A stretch of 38,158 nucleotides of DNA from Candidatus Poseidoniaceae archaeon (GCA_028821785.1 JAPKFC010000009.1:1-38158); one strand, 5' to 3'; shown: positions 1 through 8,788, numbered from the stretch's first letter. The notes: generated from the sequence alone by a model not told the origin. A program made the numbers and translations.

Positions 1-186
1 TGTCTCTTTTTCTCATCATACTATCTATTGCTGTTAATTTGCATTATATAGTGATTTATGAATATGTACACCTCGTCGCAACCACTAACTAACCGATTCG
101 AATAAGTTGGAAAGTTTATCCAAAACATCTCTGTATTTTCTTTAACTGAACAGTGGGCTCTATTCGTCATGTCAATTATCACACTA

Positions 187-1473
187 TTACTGATTAGAAC
201 CTACGCCTTGGTAATAGGTTTCAACAGCTGAATCCAATTCATCTATTGCACGTGCCTCATCAACGCTTAGAGTAACTCCATCGCGCCTTAATGCCTTACC
301 ATCAACCCATAGGTCTAGGCAATCCGCACCATTGAATACTAAATTTGCAATATGTCTGTCATTATGTCTTCCAACCGGACGCATCCTAATATCGTCTAAA
401 TTCCAAACAGCCCAATCTTGACTACCTTTGGTAGCCATTGAAAATATCTCAGAGGCTGGAAGTAATGTAGCATCCCAATGGTCATGGCGTTGTACTAAAC
501 TCGCTAGTCTTGCTTCAGCCAGAATGTCCAGGCCATTTCCAGAACTTGCTGCTCCATCGGTTCCAAGGCGAACATCAACTCCTGCATCTTTGAATGCTGG
601 AAGAGATAGAGTTCCACCACATGCCAATTTCATATTTGATGAAGGACAATGTACAGCAGTAGCCTCATGTTTGGCTAAGATTCTAATTTCATTTTTCTTA
701 ACCCAAGATGCGTGAGCACAAATTGTACCCTCTTGGAAGAATTCGATAGAGTCTAGGTATTCAACTGGATAAAGACCAGTTTTGGCATGATGTTCAGCGA
801 CTTCCTTTCTTGTTTCAGAAACATGGATATGTAAGCGTGCTTTTCTTTTTGCTGCCAATTCAGATGCCTTTCTCAAAGTTTCTTCTTCACACAAATATAC
901 GGAATGAGTTGCAATTGCGTAGTCAATACGGTTTGAAGGGGAATTTTGTTGTAATAACTGATCCATTTCAGCAAGTGCTGAAGTTGCATCATCGTGAGAA
1001 GGAAGGGCGGAATCACTAACTGGGCCACCGATTAATCCTCTTAATCCAGCGTCATCTAGAACCTTTCCTGTTACACTTGGATAGAAGTACATGTCAGCAG
1101 CAAATGTTGAACCAGTTCTGATCATTTCAGCAGCAGCAGCTTGCGCTCCAATACGGACATATTCTGGATTTAGTCTCGCTTCAGTAGGGAATATCGAATC
1201 ACTCAACCAACGGTGAAGTGGGTAACCGTCACTGAAATCTCTAGCGTTTAGTTGCATTGCTAGGTGGGTATGCCAGTTTTGTAAACTGCGAGTAATCAAT
1301 CGCTTTGAACCATCAATTTGCTGTGCCACATCTTCATCACCGATTGATTTAGACCAACTGCCGTCACTGTGCAGTAACACATCACCAACAAATTGTTGAC
1401 CACTCTCATCGTAGAGAACAGTATTGAGATAGCGTATGCTATCATCGTGCGACATGGTTAGTGCTCGCGCCAT
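187..1473 (-). CDS. Amidohydrolase (SAH/MTA/5'-deoxyadenosine deaminase-like)
   Basis: This 428-residue protein looks like a metal-dependent amidohydrolase of the chlorohydrolase/S-adenosylhomocysteine deaminase group. The metal-site landmarks are visible in order: HTHLAM near residue 68, LHIHVSET near 216, a CAHASW segment near 250, HCPSSNMKLACGG near 275, and the TDGAASSGNGLD segment near 305. That HxH...H...H...D pattern, with the SSNMKLA and GTDG signatures, is typical of enzymes deaminating S-adenosylhomocysteine, methylthioadenosine or 5'-deoxyadenosine, so a role in purine or SAM by-product salvage is inferred; the exact substrate cannot be read from sequence. It lies 52 bases downstream of pgk on the same strand and may be cotranscribed. 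A second Met at residue 7 is an alternative start; the first ATG is kept because a GAGG sequence lies upstream of it. Confidence 0.85.
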   Translation of the reverse strand: MARALTMSHDDSIRYLNTVLYDESGQQFVGDVLLHSDGSWSKSIGDEDVAQQIDGSKRLITRSLQNWHTHLAMQLNARDFSDGYPLHRWLSDSIFPTEARLNPEYVRIGAQAAAAEMIRTGSTFAADMYFYPSVTGKVLDDAGLRGLIGGPVSDSALPSHDDATSALAEMDQLLQQNSPSNRIDYAIATHSVYLCEEETLRKASELAAKRKARLHIHVSETRKEVAEHHAKTGLYPVEYLDSIEFFQEGTICAHASWVKKNEIRILAKHEATAVHCPSSNMKLACGGTLSLPAFKDAGVDVRLGTDGAASSGNGLDILAEARLASLVQRHDHWDATLLPASEIFSMATKGSQDWAVWNLDDIRMRPVGRHNDRHIANLVFNGADCLDLWVDGKALRRDGVTLSVDEARAIDELDSAVETYYQGVGSNQ

Positions 1474-1525
1474 TCATTGAAGAATCCTAGCCTCTAATCA
1501 GGATAACAATAAATGAAAATAGTAT

Positions 1526-2788
1526 TCATTGATTGTCCACTGGCTTAATTATTTCAACTGCGAATTGTTTTGCACTTGCCTCTAGGCTTGCGATTCCAGG
1601 TAAAGTACGTCCTGCAATATAATTCAATGAAGCGCCGCCGCCGGTAGAAACATGGTTCATTTTACTGGCTAATCCGCGCTTCACCACTATTGTTGCAGTG
1701 TGACCGCCACCCATGACAGTATAGCCCTCTGCTTCAGCACAGGCATTGAGGATCTCAATAGTTCCCAAAGAAAAATCTGCAATTTCAAATATTCCAGCAG
1801 GTCCGTTTAGAATTATTGTGCCAGCCTTTTTAATCGCAGCTGAAATAGCCATTGTCGATTGAATTCCCAAATCGACTAGTGGTGCTTCCACCGGCAAATC
1901 TGCAAGGAATAAATCAACTCTATTATCCTCAATATTGGCAGCCAAGTCAACTGGTAAGTGAATCTGTTGCGAGAAATCATTGAGTAGTGATTTGGCAGTC
2001 TCAACTGTTGAATGATAGTTATCACCTAATTCATTGACTAGGAAGTTGTGATTTAATTCACCGATATCCACTCCTGATAATTCCACCATCATATTGGCAA
2101 CTCCACCGGTTACCCACACACTATCAGCAATACCTTTGCGCAGCATATTATCAGCGACAATAACAGAGTCATCGACCTTGATACCACCGAGTATAACCAT
2201 ACAAGGTCGCTGTGGAGTTTCTAATGCGGAATCTAATTTGCGAATTTCCTGACCCATCAATTCACCTGCAACACATGGAATTTCATGAGTGAATCCGGTG
2301 ATAGAAGGAGTGGAGCGATGAGCACATGCAAAAGCATCGTTAACAAATATATCAGCAATTCCTGATAACGCTTGGACCATTTTTGTCTTTGACATAGTTG
2401 TAAAGTCGCCAGTGGTTGAAATCTCTTGTTCATCCATCCTTACATTATTGAGCATCAATATCTGCCCATTTTGTAATTGTTCTATTGCTTCCATTGCCTT
2501 TGAGCCATAGATGTCATCCACCCATTTTATTTGCCGACCTAGTAATCTGCCAAGTTCTCGAGAGTGGCCTAAAGTGCTGGTGAAATCATTTTTCCCAGGC
2601 CTAGATTGGTGAGCAAGAATAATCACTTTGGCCTTAGAAAGTCGATTCAAAGTGGGAAGAATCGCCTTTATTCTCGTATCGTCGAGAAAAGTGTTTGTCG
2701 CAGGGTCCATAGGACAGTTAATATCGACGCGAACAAGGACAGTCTTGCCCTCAACGTTGACATTGTCCAAGGTCAGAACCCTTGCCAT
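1526..2788 (-). CDS. pgk: Phosphoglycerate kinase (archaeal type)
   Basis: Phosphoglycerate kinase interconverts 1,3-bisphosphoglycerate plus ADP with 3-phosphoglycerate plus ATP in central carbon metabolism in the cytoplasm. The N-terminal substrate-binding signature VLVRVDINCPMD is at residues 17-28. HQSRPG follows near residue 60, NNVRMDEQE near 115 and NDAFACAHRSTPS near 149. The C-terminal nucleotide-binding part contains LNGPAGIFE and the glycine-rich MGGGHTATI and STGGGASLNY segments. The length of 420 residues and the HTAT variant of the glycine-rich loop fit archaeal rather than bacterial enzymes. The start is the ATG at 2788. The upstream 160 bases are shared with a divergent methyltransferase gene, so both promoters must lie there. 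Confidence 0.95.
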   Translation of the reverse strand: MARVLTLDNVNVEGKTVLVRVDINCPMDPATNTFLDDTRIKAILPTLNRLSKAKVIILAHQSRPGKNDFTSTLGHSRELGRLLGRQIKWVDDIYGSKAMEAIEQLQNGQILMLNNVRMDEQEISTTGDFTTMSKTKMVQALSGIADIFVNDAFACAHRSTPSITGFTHEIPCVAGELMGQEIRKLDSALETPQRPCMVILGGIKVDDSVIVADNMLRKGIADSVWVTGGVANMMVELSGVDIGELNHNFLVNELGDNYHSTVETAKSLLNDFSQQIHLPVDLAANIEDNRVDLFLADLPVEAPLVDLGIQSTMAISAAIKKAGTIILNGPAGIFEIADFSLGTIEILNACAEAEGYTVMGGGHTATIVVKRGLASKMNHVSTGGGASLNYIAGRTLPGIASLEASAKQFAVEIIKPVDNQ

Positions 2789-2952
2789 CAGTTCACTCCA
2801 ACAGCCTTAGGTTTTTGTATTCCTCGGCTAAGAACCCAACAAAAGCCATCTAACTTGTGTTTAGCGGCCATGCCGATTAGGTGCCAAAGCGCGCGTCTTC
2901 AACAGCGCAATAACGCGAAAGGTGAAATAGGCTTCAAAACCGCTAACATTTG

Positions 2953-3909
2953 ATGGGGCGCGAAACATCAGAGCAAGATGGTGTACTGGATGGTGCACGG
3001 CGTCGCGCTGGTACGGTCACCTCATCCTTCGGAGTGTCAAAACGAGAAGGACACGATGCTTCGATCTATTATGGAAGTAGATTGAACGAAGGCCAAGTAT
3101 CCTCAAGAGAAGTAGGTCCAGAGAACCAACTACCACCCACTAGTGCTAACAAAGTCATTTGTGGTGATTCACGAGCTCTAGACCTACCAGATAATTGCGT
3201 TCAATTGGTTGTGACTTCACCACCATATAATGCTAGTAAATCCTATGATGAAGATTTGAGTCTAGCAGAATATTTACAGTTGCTATTCGATGTATTCCAA
3301 GAATGTTACCGGGTATTGGCGCCTGGTGGGAGAATGGTTGTAAATGTTGCAAACCTTGGTAGGAAACCGTACATCCCTCTATCCAGTCACATCAACTTAA
3401 TGATGAATCAAATTGGCTTTTTAATGCGAGGAGAAGTGATTTGGGATAAATCTGCAAGCGCTGGTTCTTCTTGTGCATGGGGCTCATTCCAAAGTGCAAG
3501 TAATCCTTGTCTAAGAGATATTCACGAATATTTACTAATTTTTAGCAAGGGTGATTACAAATTACCACGCGATAAAAAACAAAGAGAGCAAGGTAGAATT
3601 GATACAATCTCGCGTGATGATTTTGTAAAGCATACAAAATCAATTTGGAGTTTTGCAACGGAGAGGGCAAGCAGGGTGAACCATCCAGCACCCTTCCCCG
3701 TTGAACTACCAAAACGATGTATTGAGATGTACAGTTTTGTCGGAGATGTCGTTTTAGACCCATTCAATGGTTCTGGTTCAACCTGTGTGGCTGCAAAAAT
3801 GACCGGTAGAACCTACATCGGAATCGATCTTTCTAAAGAATACTGTGAAATCGCACAACAGAGAATAGATCTCGCGGAAGAAATTGTTATCGAAGAAATA
3901 GAATCTTAA
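2953..3909 (+). CDS. DNA methyltransferase, beta class (predicted N4-cytosine or N6-adenine)
   Basis: This is a SAM-dependent DNA amino-methyltransferase of about 318 residues. The catalytic motif IV, TSPPYN, is near residue 90 and precedes the SAM-binding motif I, DPFNGSGST, near residue 273. This IV-before-I order defines the beta class. SPPY is more often seen in N4-cytosine enzymes, but the modified base cannot be fixed from this. Between the motifs lie a YRVLAPGGRMVVNVANLG segment and the HPAPFPVELPKRCI segment common in this family. About 55 N-terminal residues before the domain look low-complexity and unrecognised. The ORF track begins with a TTG directly before an ATG; the ATG is chosen. 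No restriction endonuclease gene is adjacent, so it looks like an orphan methylase with a regulatory or housekeeping role (inference). Confidence 0.88.
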   Translation: MGRETSEQDGVLDGARRRAGTVTSSFGVSKREGHDASIYYGSRLNEGQVSSREVGPENQLPPTSANKVICGDSRALDLPDNCVQLVVTSPPYNASKSYDEDLSLAEYLQLLFDVFQECYRVLAPGGRMVVNVANLGRKPYIPLSSHINLMMNQIGFLMRGEVIWDKSASAGSSCAWGSFQSASNPCLRDIHEYLLIFSKGDYKLPRDKKQREQGRIDTISRDDFVKHTKSIWSFATERASRVNHPAPFPVELPKRCIEMYSFVGDVVLDPFNGSGSTCVAAKMTGRTYIGIDLSKEYCEIAQQRIDLAEEIVIEEIES

Positions 3910-3971
3910 GTCGTTTTTGAGCATTTTCTCAAACGAAGTCATTTTGAACGGATGGCTCACCCAATGACACG

Positions 3972-5246
3972 ATGACAACTTGGTCGGAAGCCGATATCGT
4001 TGGCCCAGAGGGCGAAGATTGGCGCGTACCTGTATCTGAGTTGGAGGCTCGCCTAACTCTTCTATCGTCTCTTTTGGCCGAAGCAGGTATTGGTGGAGCA
4101 ATCATTCAACACCCGGTCGATTTGTATTATTATGCGGGTGGCAGACAAAATGGCTCACTCTTCGTACCAGCCAAAGGAACCGCCGCAACCTGTGAATTGG
4201 GTGGAGATGGTCCAACCTTCTTCGTTCGCCGTTCATTGAGAAGGGCTATTTTCGAAGCAGGTGGCGATGATGCACCACTCAATGTGTGTTCTTTCCCTTC
4301 AATGCAAGGATTCGCTCAGCACCTAAAGGACATGGGCGCTCAAGGGTCAATCGGTTTACAACATGGAGAAATACCGGCTTCAATTTATATGTATTTCAAT
4401 GAGAAATTATCTCTATTCGGGCAATGTCCTGACATAACGGAATTGGTTCACGGGCAAAGAGAAATCAAGTCTGCATGGGAGATTGAAATGTTAGAAGCAG
4501 GTGCAGTAATTCAATTAAAAATGTTTGATGCGGTTGCAGAGGCTGGTGCTGAAGGAGTTACTGAATTGGAACTAGTTGCTGCAGCTGAGGCGGTTAGTCG
4601 CACAGAAGGATACGGTGGGTCGGTACAGATGCGGCGCTTTCCAATGCAATGTGATAGAGGTGTAATCATCGCTGGACGGGCTGGAGGAATCCCATCTTTC
4701 TTTGATTCAGCATTAGGCGGAGTCGGTGCCCATCCACTATCCAGTATGGGGAGTAGTTTCAACAAAATCAAGGCCAATGAAACAGTTCTGGTTGATTTAT
4801 TACATATTCATCGCGGCTATGTTGTTGATGCTACCAGAATGTTTGTAGCGGGGCATTTAGATGAAAAATGGAATTCACGGCTTGAAGATATATTGGCGGT
4901 CAAAGACACGGTGGTCGATGTTTTGGGTTCGGGCGAGACCTGTCAGCAAGCATGGAGGCAAGGGCTTGCATTAGCAGATGAGTTTGGTCACAAGGACCAC
5001 CTGATGGGAATGAATCCAGATCAGAGTAAATTCCTTGGCCATTCTGTCGGATTACAATTGGATGAGACTCCAGTGGTTGCAGAAGCCTTTGATAGGCCGC
5101 TACCAATTGGTGGCACTATGGCAATAGAGCCGAAATTAGTATATTCAGATGGGAGTATCGGTAGTGAAGATACTTGGGTGAGAGATGAAGATGGAATGCG
5201 CCCCCTTACAGCGAATAAAGCAATTCCATGGGTAACGGAGTGGTAA
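3972..5246 (+). CDS. M24 family metallopeptidase (Xaa-Pro dipeptidase/creatinase-like)
   Basis: This 424-residue protein has the two-domain layout of the M24 pita-bread family: an N-terminal creatinase-like domain (roughly residues 20-155) and a C-terminal metallopeptidase domain (roughly 165-420). The expected dinuclear metal ligands are visible: Asp in VDLLHIHRG and VVDATRMF, His in GHSVGLQLDE, and Glu in AIEPKLVY and IGSEDTW. The family cleaves Xaa-Pro dipeptides or related amide bonds; the substrate here is not predictable. The start ATG has no obvious ribosome binding site. The stop codon overlaps the next start in a TAATG arrangement, indicating translational coupling with the small downstream gene. 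Confidence 0.88.
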   Translation: MTTWSEADIVGPEGEDWRVPVSELEARLTLLSSLLAEAGIGGAIIQHPVDLYYYAGGRQNGSLFVPAKGTAATCELGGDGPTFFVRRSLRRAIFEAGGDDAPLNVCSFPSMQGFAQHLKDMGAQGSIGLQHGEIPASIYMYFNEKLSLFGQCPDITELVHGQREIKSAWEIEMLEAGAVIQLKMFDAVAEAGAEGVTELELVAAAEAVSRTEGYGGSVQMRRFPMQCDRGVIIAGRAGGIPSFFDSALGGVGAHPLSSMGSSFNKIKANETVLVDLLHIHRGYVVDATRMFVAGHLDEKWNSRLEDILAVKDTVVDVLGSGETCQQAWRQGLALADEFGHKDHLMGMNPDQSKFLGHSVGLQLDETPVVAEAFDRPLPIGGTMAIEPKLVYSDGSIGSEDTWVRDEDGMRPLTANKAIPWVTEW

Positions 5247-5515
5247 TGATGGAACAAACAACCGATGAGAATGATGATTTCACAGAAAAGCAACAAGATT
5301 GGGACGAGTCTGACGTTGGTAAGCGTATTATCAAGCGTGTGACAATTAATGGAACATACTTGAACGAATTAATTGTACAAGTATTCTGTCGGTTTTGCGG
5401 AGCAGAATTCATTGGACCTAGTAGAGAGGCCGGTGGCTTTCTCGGAGGACATGAGTGCCTCCATTCTTGGGAAATAGCGCAAGAGATGAACAGAGAAGAC
5501 GGATTAACAGAATGA
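5246..5515 (+). CDS. Small hypothetical protein with Cys/His cluster
   Basis: This gene encodes about 89 residues of unknown function. The ORF track starts upstream at 5228, inside the peptidase gene, but the ATG pair at 5246/5249 overlapping the peptidase stop (TAATG) is the likely start. The N-terminus is acidic (TDENDDFTEKQQDWDESD). The C-terminal half contains a CRFCG knuckle followed about 20 residues later by GHECLHSW, which could together bind one zinc ion. Coupling to the M24 peptidase suggests cotranslation. It ends one base before the convergent gene at 5517. No family was recognised. Confidence 0.65.
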   Translation: MMEQTTDENDDFTEKQQDWDESDVGKRIIKRVTINGTYLNELIVQVFCRFCGAEFIGPSREAGGFLGGHECLHSWEIAQEMNREDGLTE

Positions 5516-5516
5516 T

Positions 5517-6311
5517 TCACTCAAACGGGTCAATCTGGACAATTTGTTCTACATCGATTCGCTTCAATCCTGCTTCACGAGCCACATAAGCTGCTTTGGC
5601 TAGCATATTCCTCATCCAACCCAAAGACATCAAAGTCTTCATCTGATTAATCGATTCAATGAATTGAACCGGATTTCCACCTAATTGGGCATGCTTTCTT
5701 ATCTTTGATTCTAAATCTTCAATGACCATGTAATATGTGTCAACCAATTCATCTACCGCATCATTGGTAACAGGCATTCTAGCATGGGTTTTGGCTAGTG
5801 ACATCAAAGATGAATGGGTCAAAACACCACCACCCTGTGATATTGTAAATTCTTCTGTTTCAACTTGAGGAGTAATTACAATTGAGTCTGAATCTTCTTC
5901 ACTAAGACCTAGGCCAGAAATCGCAATTTCTAGATGTCGCGGTTTTATTGTTGCTACACGGTCCTTTGCAGCCGCAGCCTCTGCGTGCTTTATCAGAATT
6001 GATAGATGGGTCTCAACCTGTTCTATACCCGCTTGAACTGCCGCCGAACCTACCGATTCGATATTCCCTAACTGTTCGATCATCAATTCCCGAGTTCTAT
6101 TGTAATTCAAGCGTGTCCGTTTTGGGTCATCCAATGTTTTCCTCTCAGGATCTTGAGTCAATGTTTCGGATTCCATTAGGGGGACTATACGAGCGATTTC
6201 ATCACATGAAAGTACAACCAAAGTTTGTTTGACATCACCGGATAACCTCATGTCAGTAAAATTGCTTGCAACTGCACCAATGTGTCCTGACGAGTATGGC
6301 TTGGCTGGCAT
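5517..6311 (-). CDS. Hypothetical protein with histone-fold-like segments
   Basis: The protein has about 264 residues from the ATG at 6311; the ORF track start at 6377 is a TTG with no better support. I do not recognise it as a named family. It is nearly all helical. One segment (about residues 73-140) reads like an archaeal histone fold: a short helix (RELMIEQLGNIES), a long helix of about 29 residues ending in KHAEAAAAKD, then RVATIKPRHLEIAISGL, matching the histone loop 2 pattern (R-x-TIK-x-x-D/H-hE-hA). A second segment (SLMSLAKTHARMPVTND plus a long helix ending in RKHAQLGG) has similar spacing, and the C-terminus ends with RIDVEQIVQI. The gene is divergent from the HhH/zinc-ribbon gene at 6499. 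It might instead be an unrelated helical-bundle protein. Confidence 0.7.
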   Translation of the reverse strand: MPAKPYSSGHIGAVASNFTDMRLSGDVKQTLVVLSCDEIARIVPLMESETLTQDPERKTLDDPKRTRLNYNRTRELMIEQLGNIESVGSAAVQAGIEQVETHLSILIKHAEAAAAKDRVATIKPRHLEIAISGLGLSEEDSDSIVITPQVETEEFTISQGGGVLTHSSLMSLAKTHARMPVTNDAVDELVDTYYMVIEDLESKIRKHAQLGGNPVQFIESINQMKTLMSLGWMRNMLAKAAYVAREAGLKRIDVEQIVQIDPFE

Positions 6312-6498
6312 ATTGGACTGTCCCCACAGGTATGCCTTGAACAATGTGGTTGTTATTGTTGAATAATCCCCCTGCAATCATAAAAATAGCAGGGAATTAT
6401 CAGTTCAAAGGTTCAAATATTGTTGAAATAAATAATCTATCAAGAAGAAGGGTTTTGATAAGAGCGACCCTTCGGCTTGACCTGTCGGAGGAGATGTT

Positions 6499-7590
6499 AT
6501 GGCAAAGAAGGACACATATCTTGCACTATTACGCCGTGGAATAGACAATACCACAGCGCAGACATTAGCCGATTCAGGCTTAAAAATCGGCGATTTGAAG
6601 AAAATCGACAAAGATATGTTGGTGGAGAATTATGGGCTCAAGCCGGACATCGCTCAAGGTGTTATTGAAATCATCACCGCTGGCCACACATCGCATGGAG
6701 CAGAAAGATATCTCTCCAAGGTTCTTGCACCGGAAAGAAAGCAAGAATCAAAGATTGAGGAAATCAAATTCAAGCGTGAGAGAAAGGATGTTCTTACCGA
6801 ATTAGCAGAACAAAAGGAACGTCTTAAACTTGCTAAGGTCGAAGCATTTAGGGAACAAAAACTGGTAATGAATCGCCTTGGTAAGACAATTGAATTAATC
6901 GTAAAGTTGGAGAACAACCTGTATGACGAGGATAAGAAAGACCAGAAAGTCAAAATCCGTGACCAATTAGAAACAAGAGGTCTAGAAGCTGCAAGAGATC
7001 ACGAAATGCTTGATTTGGAAGGAACACCTCAAGACATTGTAGATTTCCGTCGCAATCATGTTCCAGGTTTGATTTTCCACGCATGCTCAGAATGCGGTGA
7101 CGAAATGGACCCTAGGCAAGCTAGAGACACTGACAGAATGGAAGAATGGGCTCTGATCTGTTGGGAATGTGAAACAAGTTTCGTCCCAGTTTTGGCCGCA
7201 ATGGTAGAGGACAGACTCTCCAATGGAACGAGAATCATTATCGATGAAGAAGCAGGACCACGTAATCCTGTACCTCCAAAGCCGGCAAGTTTGGACTTTA
7301 CTACGGTCAACAAACAAATCATGCAAGATTTGGAAGAGACCGGTGCTTCTGCAGATGAGATATCTAAGGCGGTTGAAGCGAGCGACCTCGTTGGTGGATT
7401 AATGGAAATTAATGATTGGATTGACAAGAAACTCGATGCTAAGGATTACATCCAAGCACAAGAAGACCGTGAAGATTTCATTCTCAGAACTGGTGCAGGT
7501 GCAACTAAGTTCAACAAATGGATGAAGAAGGCTGGTTTGTTCTTCAATAAGCAGACTGGACGTTGGACTCGCCACAAGGATGTTCGTTGA
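6499..7590 (+). CDS. Conserved-looking hypothetical: N-terminal HhH-like region, coiled coil, zinc ribbon
   Basis: This 363-residue protein is not recognised as a named family. The first 55 residues (TLADSGLKIGDLKKIDKDML and following) look like helix-hairpin-helix or SAM-like repeats of the kind found in nucleic-acid-binding proteins. Residues 75-150 are very rich in Lys and Glu and probably form a coiled coil. A CSECGDE knuckle near residue 196 and a CWECETSF knuckle near residue 223 together make a probable zinc ribbon. The C-terminus (KWMKKAGLFFNKQTGRWTR) is basic. A strong ribosome binding site, GGAGGAG, lies just upstream of the ATG. The short gap to the downstream ferredoxin gene suggests cotranscription. 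A nucleic-acid-associated role is inference only. Confidence 0.75.
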   Translation: MAKKDTYLALLRRGIDNTTAQTLADSGLKIGDLKKIDKDMLVENYGLKPDIAQGVIEIITAGHTSHGAERYLSKVLAPERKQESKIEEIKFKRERKDVLTELAEQKERLKLAKVEAFREQKLVMNRLGKTIELIVKLENNLYDEDKKDQKVKIRDQLETRGLEAARDHEMLDLEGTPQDIVDFRRNHVPGLIFHACSECGDEMDPRQARDTDRMEEWALICWECETSFVPVLAAMVEDRLSNGTRIIIDEEAGPRNPVPPKPASLDFTTVNKQIMQDLEETGASADEISKAVEASDLVGGLMEINDWIDKKLDAKDYIQAQEDREDFILRTGAGATKFNKWMKKAGLFFNKQTGRWTRHKDVR

Positions 7591-7599
7591 GGTGGATTT

Positions 7600-7944
7600 A
7601 TGTCCGCAGGGACAGTATCAGCAGAAGTGGGTTTTGGCACACTTGATTATGAAGGCGAACCAGTGATTAGGTTCTTACGCGGAATGCACTTGATAGGACA
7701 GACTCCATACGTTGAAGGGAAAACATTGGTTGAACATGCTATTGAAGCCGGAGTTGAGATTCCAACAAATTGTAAATCTGGCACTTGTGGTTCATGCATG
7801 GTCACATTGCTGATGGGCGAGGTCCCATTACCATCGCCTCTTCCACCTGGCTTAGATGATTTTTTAGTTGATGAAGGTGCAATATTAGGCTGTATTGGAT
7901 TGCCAAGAGGCGATGTTGATATCGATTTAAGGCCGCCGATTTGA
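7600..7944 (+). CDS. 2Fe-2S ferredoxin
   Basis: This 114-residue protein carries the plant-type 2Fe-2S ferredoxin cluster motif: CKSGTCGSC (C-x4-C-x2-C) near residues 58-66, followed by a fourth Cys in AILGCIGLP about 30 residues later. These four cysteines bind one 2Fe-2S cluster. The preceding VEGKTLVEHAIEAGVEIPTN segment matches the usual strand and helix leading to the cluster loop. It should act as a small soluble electron carrier; the partner is unknown. The ATG is preceded by a GAGGTGGATTT ribosome binding site, and the gene lies nine bases after the upstream gene, so it is probably in the same operon. Confidence 0.9.
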   Translation: MSAGTVSAEVGFGTLDYEGEPVIRFLRGMHLIGQTPYVEGKTLVEHAIEAGVEIPTNCKSGTCGSCMVTLLMGEVPLPSPLPPGLDDFLVDEGAILGCIGLPRGDVDIDLRPPI

Positions 7945-7950
7945 GGTGAA

Positions 7951-8133
7951 ATGATGTTTGAGGAATGGGGACTAGAAGAATGGATAATACTTCCCTTTCT
8001 AGTGATCGCTGTAACTATAATCATCTGGTTTCTGAAGCGAAAAATACAGAGAAAGTTTGACGAAATTGAATTGAGACACCAATTTGAGGCCCGCAGAAAA
8101 AGACAACAGCGGCTACTATTGGAGTCGGAATGA
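7951..8133 (+). CDS. Small single-span membrane protein
   Basis: This 60-residue protein has an acidic N-terminus (MMFEEWGLEEW), one hydrophobic segment of about 18 residues (IILPFLVIAVTIIIWFL), then a highly charged Arg/Lys/Glu-rich tail that would form a helix. The positive tail right after the segment suggests a cytoplasmic C-terminus. It starts six bases after the ferredoxin stop, with GAGGTGAA as ribosome binding site, so it is probably cotranslated with ferredoxin. No family was recognised. The size makes the call less certain, but the operon position and good ribosome binding site support it. Confidence 0.6.
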   Translation: MMFEEWGLEEWIILPFLVIAVTIIIWFLKRKIQRKFDEIELRHQFEARRKRQQRLLLESE

Positions 8134-8230
8134 TTCAAAGTGTGTTAGAAATTATTTCTTCAGTTCAATTGCCCGTGATACAGTGATTGATATACTTGAG
8201 CCATTTAGCCTCGTTTGAGGGATATAATAC

Positions 8231-8758
8231 ATGGGAAATATGATTGGAAAGCGGGCTCCTGAATGGAAAACAACTGCATGCGTGAATGGAGAAAAGAAAG
8301 TAGTTTCTTCTGATGACTATGTAGGTAAGTGGCATCTAATTTATTGGTACCCACTTGACTTCACCTTTATCTGCCCAACAGAAATTGTTGGTTTTGAAGC
8401 TCTAAAGGATGATTTTGCTGACGATGGAATCGAAGTAATCGGTTGTTCTACTGATTCATATTTCTCACATTCTGCATGGTTTGCTGACAAAGAGATTTTC
8501 CCACAAGGAGTTTCTCACACAGTTCTTGCAGATACTACACATCAAGTAACAAATGGATTCGGAATGATGAATGATGCTTTGGGCGTTGGATTCCGTGGCT
8601 GTGTTTTGGTCGATGATGAAGGTAAAGTTCAGATGTGGTCAATTAACAATATGGACGCTGGAAGATCACCTTCAGAAGTACTACGTACCTGCCAAGCAAC
8701 AATGGTTGGCGGACTTTGTGGTGCAAACTGGAAGAAAGGCGACAATTTCGCTGCTTGA
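8231..8758 (+). CDS. 2-Cys peroxiredoxin (AhpC/Prx1 type)
   Basis: This 175-residue protein is a typical 2-Cys peroxiredoxin that reduces hydrogen peroxide and organic peroxides in the cytoplasm. The peroxidatic cysteine lies in DFTFICPTE near residue 48, and the resolving cysteine in GLCGANWK near residue 165. The conserved WYPLDFTF and STDSYFSHSAWF segments are present. The start ATG has GAGGGAT about 8 bases upstream as ribosome binding site. The next gene is a thioredoxin-like protein, a natural reductant for the oxidised peroxiredoxin (inference from proximity). Confidence 0.95.
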   Translation: MGNMIGKRAPEWKTTACVNGEKKVVSSDDYVGKWHLIYWYPLDFTFICPTEIVGFEALKDDFADDGIEVIGCSTDSYFSHSAWFADKEIFPQGVSHTVLADTTHQVTNGFGMMNDALGVGFRGCVLVDDEGKVQMWSINNMDAGRSPSEVLRTCQATMVGGLCGANWKKGDNFAA

Positions 8759-8788
8759 TTTTTCATATCAATCGCAATAGGTGATTAA

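Noticed and set aside
1-186. Window start before the amidohydrolase stop
   Set aside because: A/T-rich sequence with no ORF, repeat or RNA that I can support.
7647-8138. 163-residue minus-strand ORF
   Set aside because: It is antisense to the ferredoxin and the small membrane protein; the sequence is Ser/Pro-rich shadow sequence.
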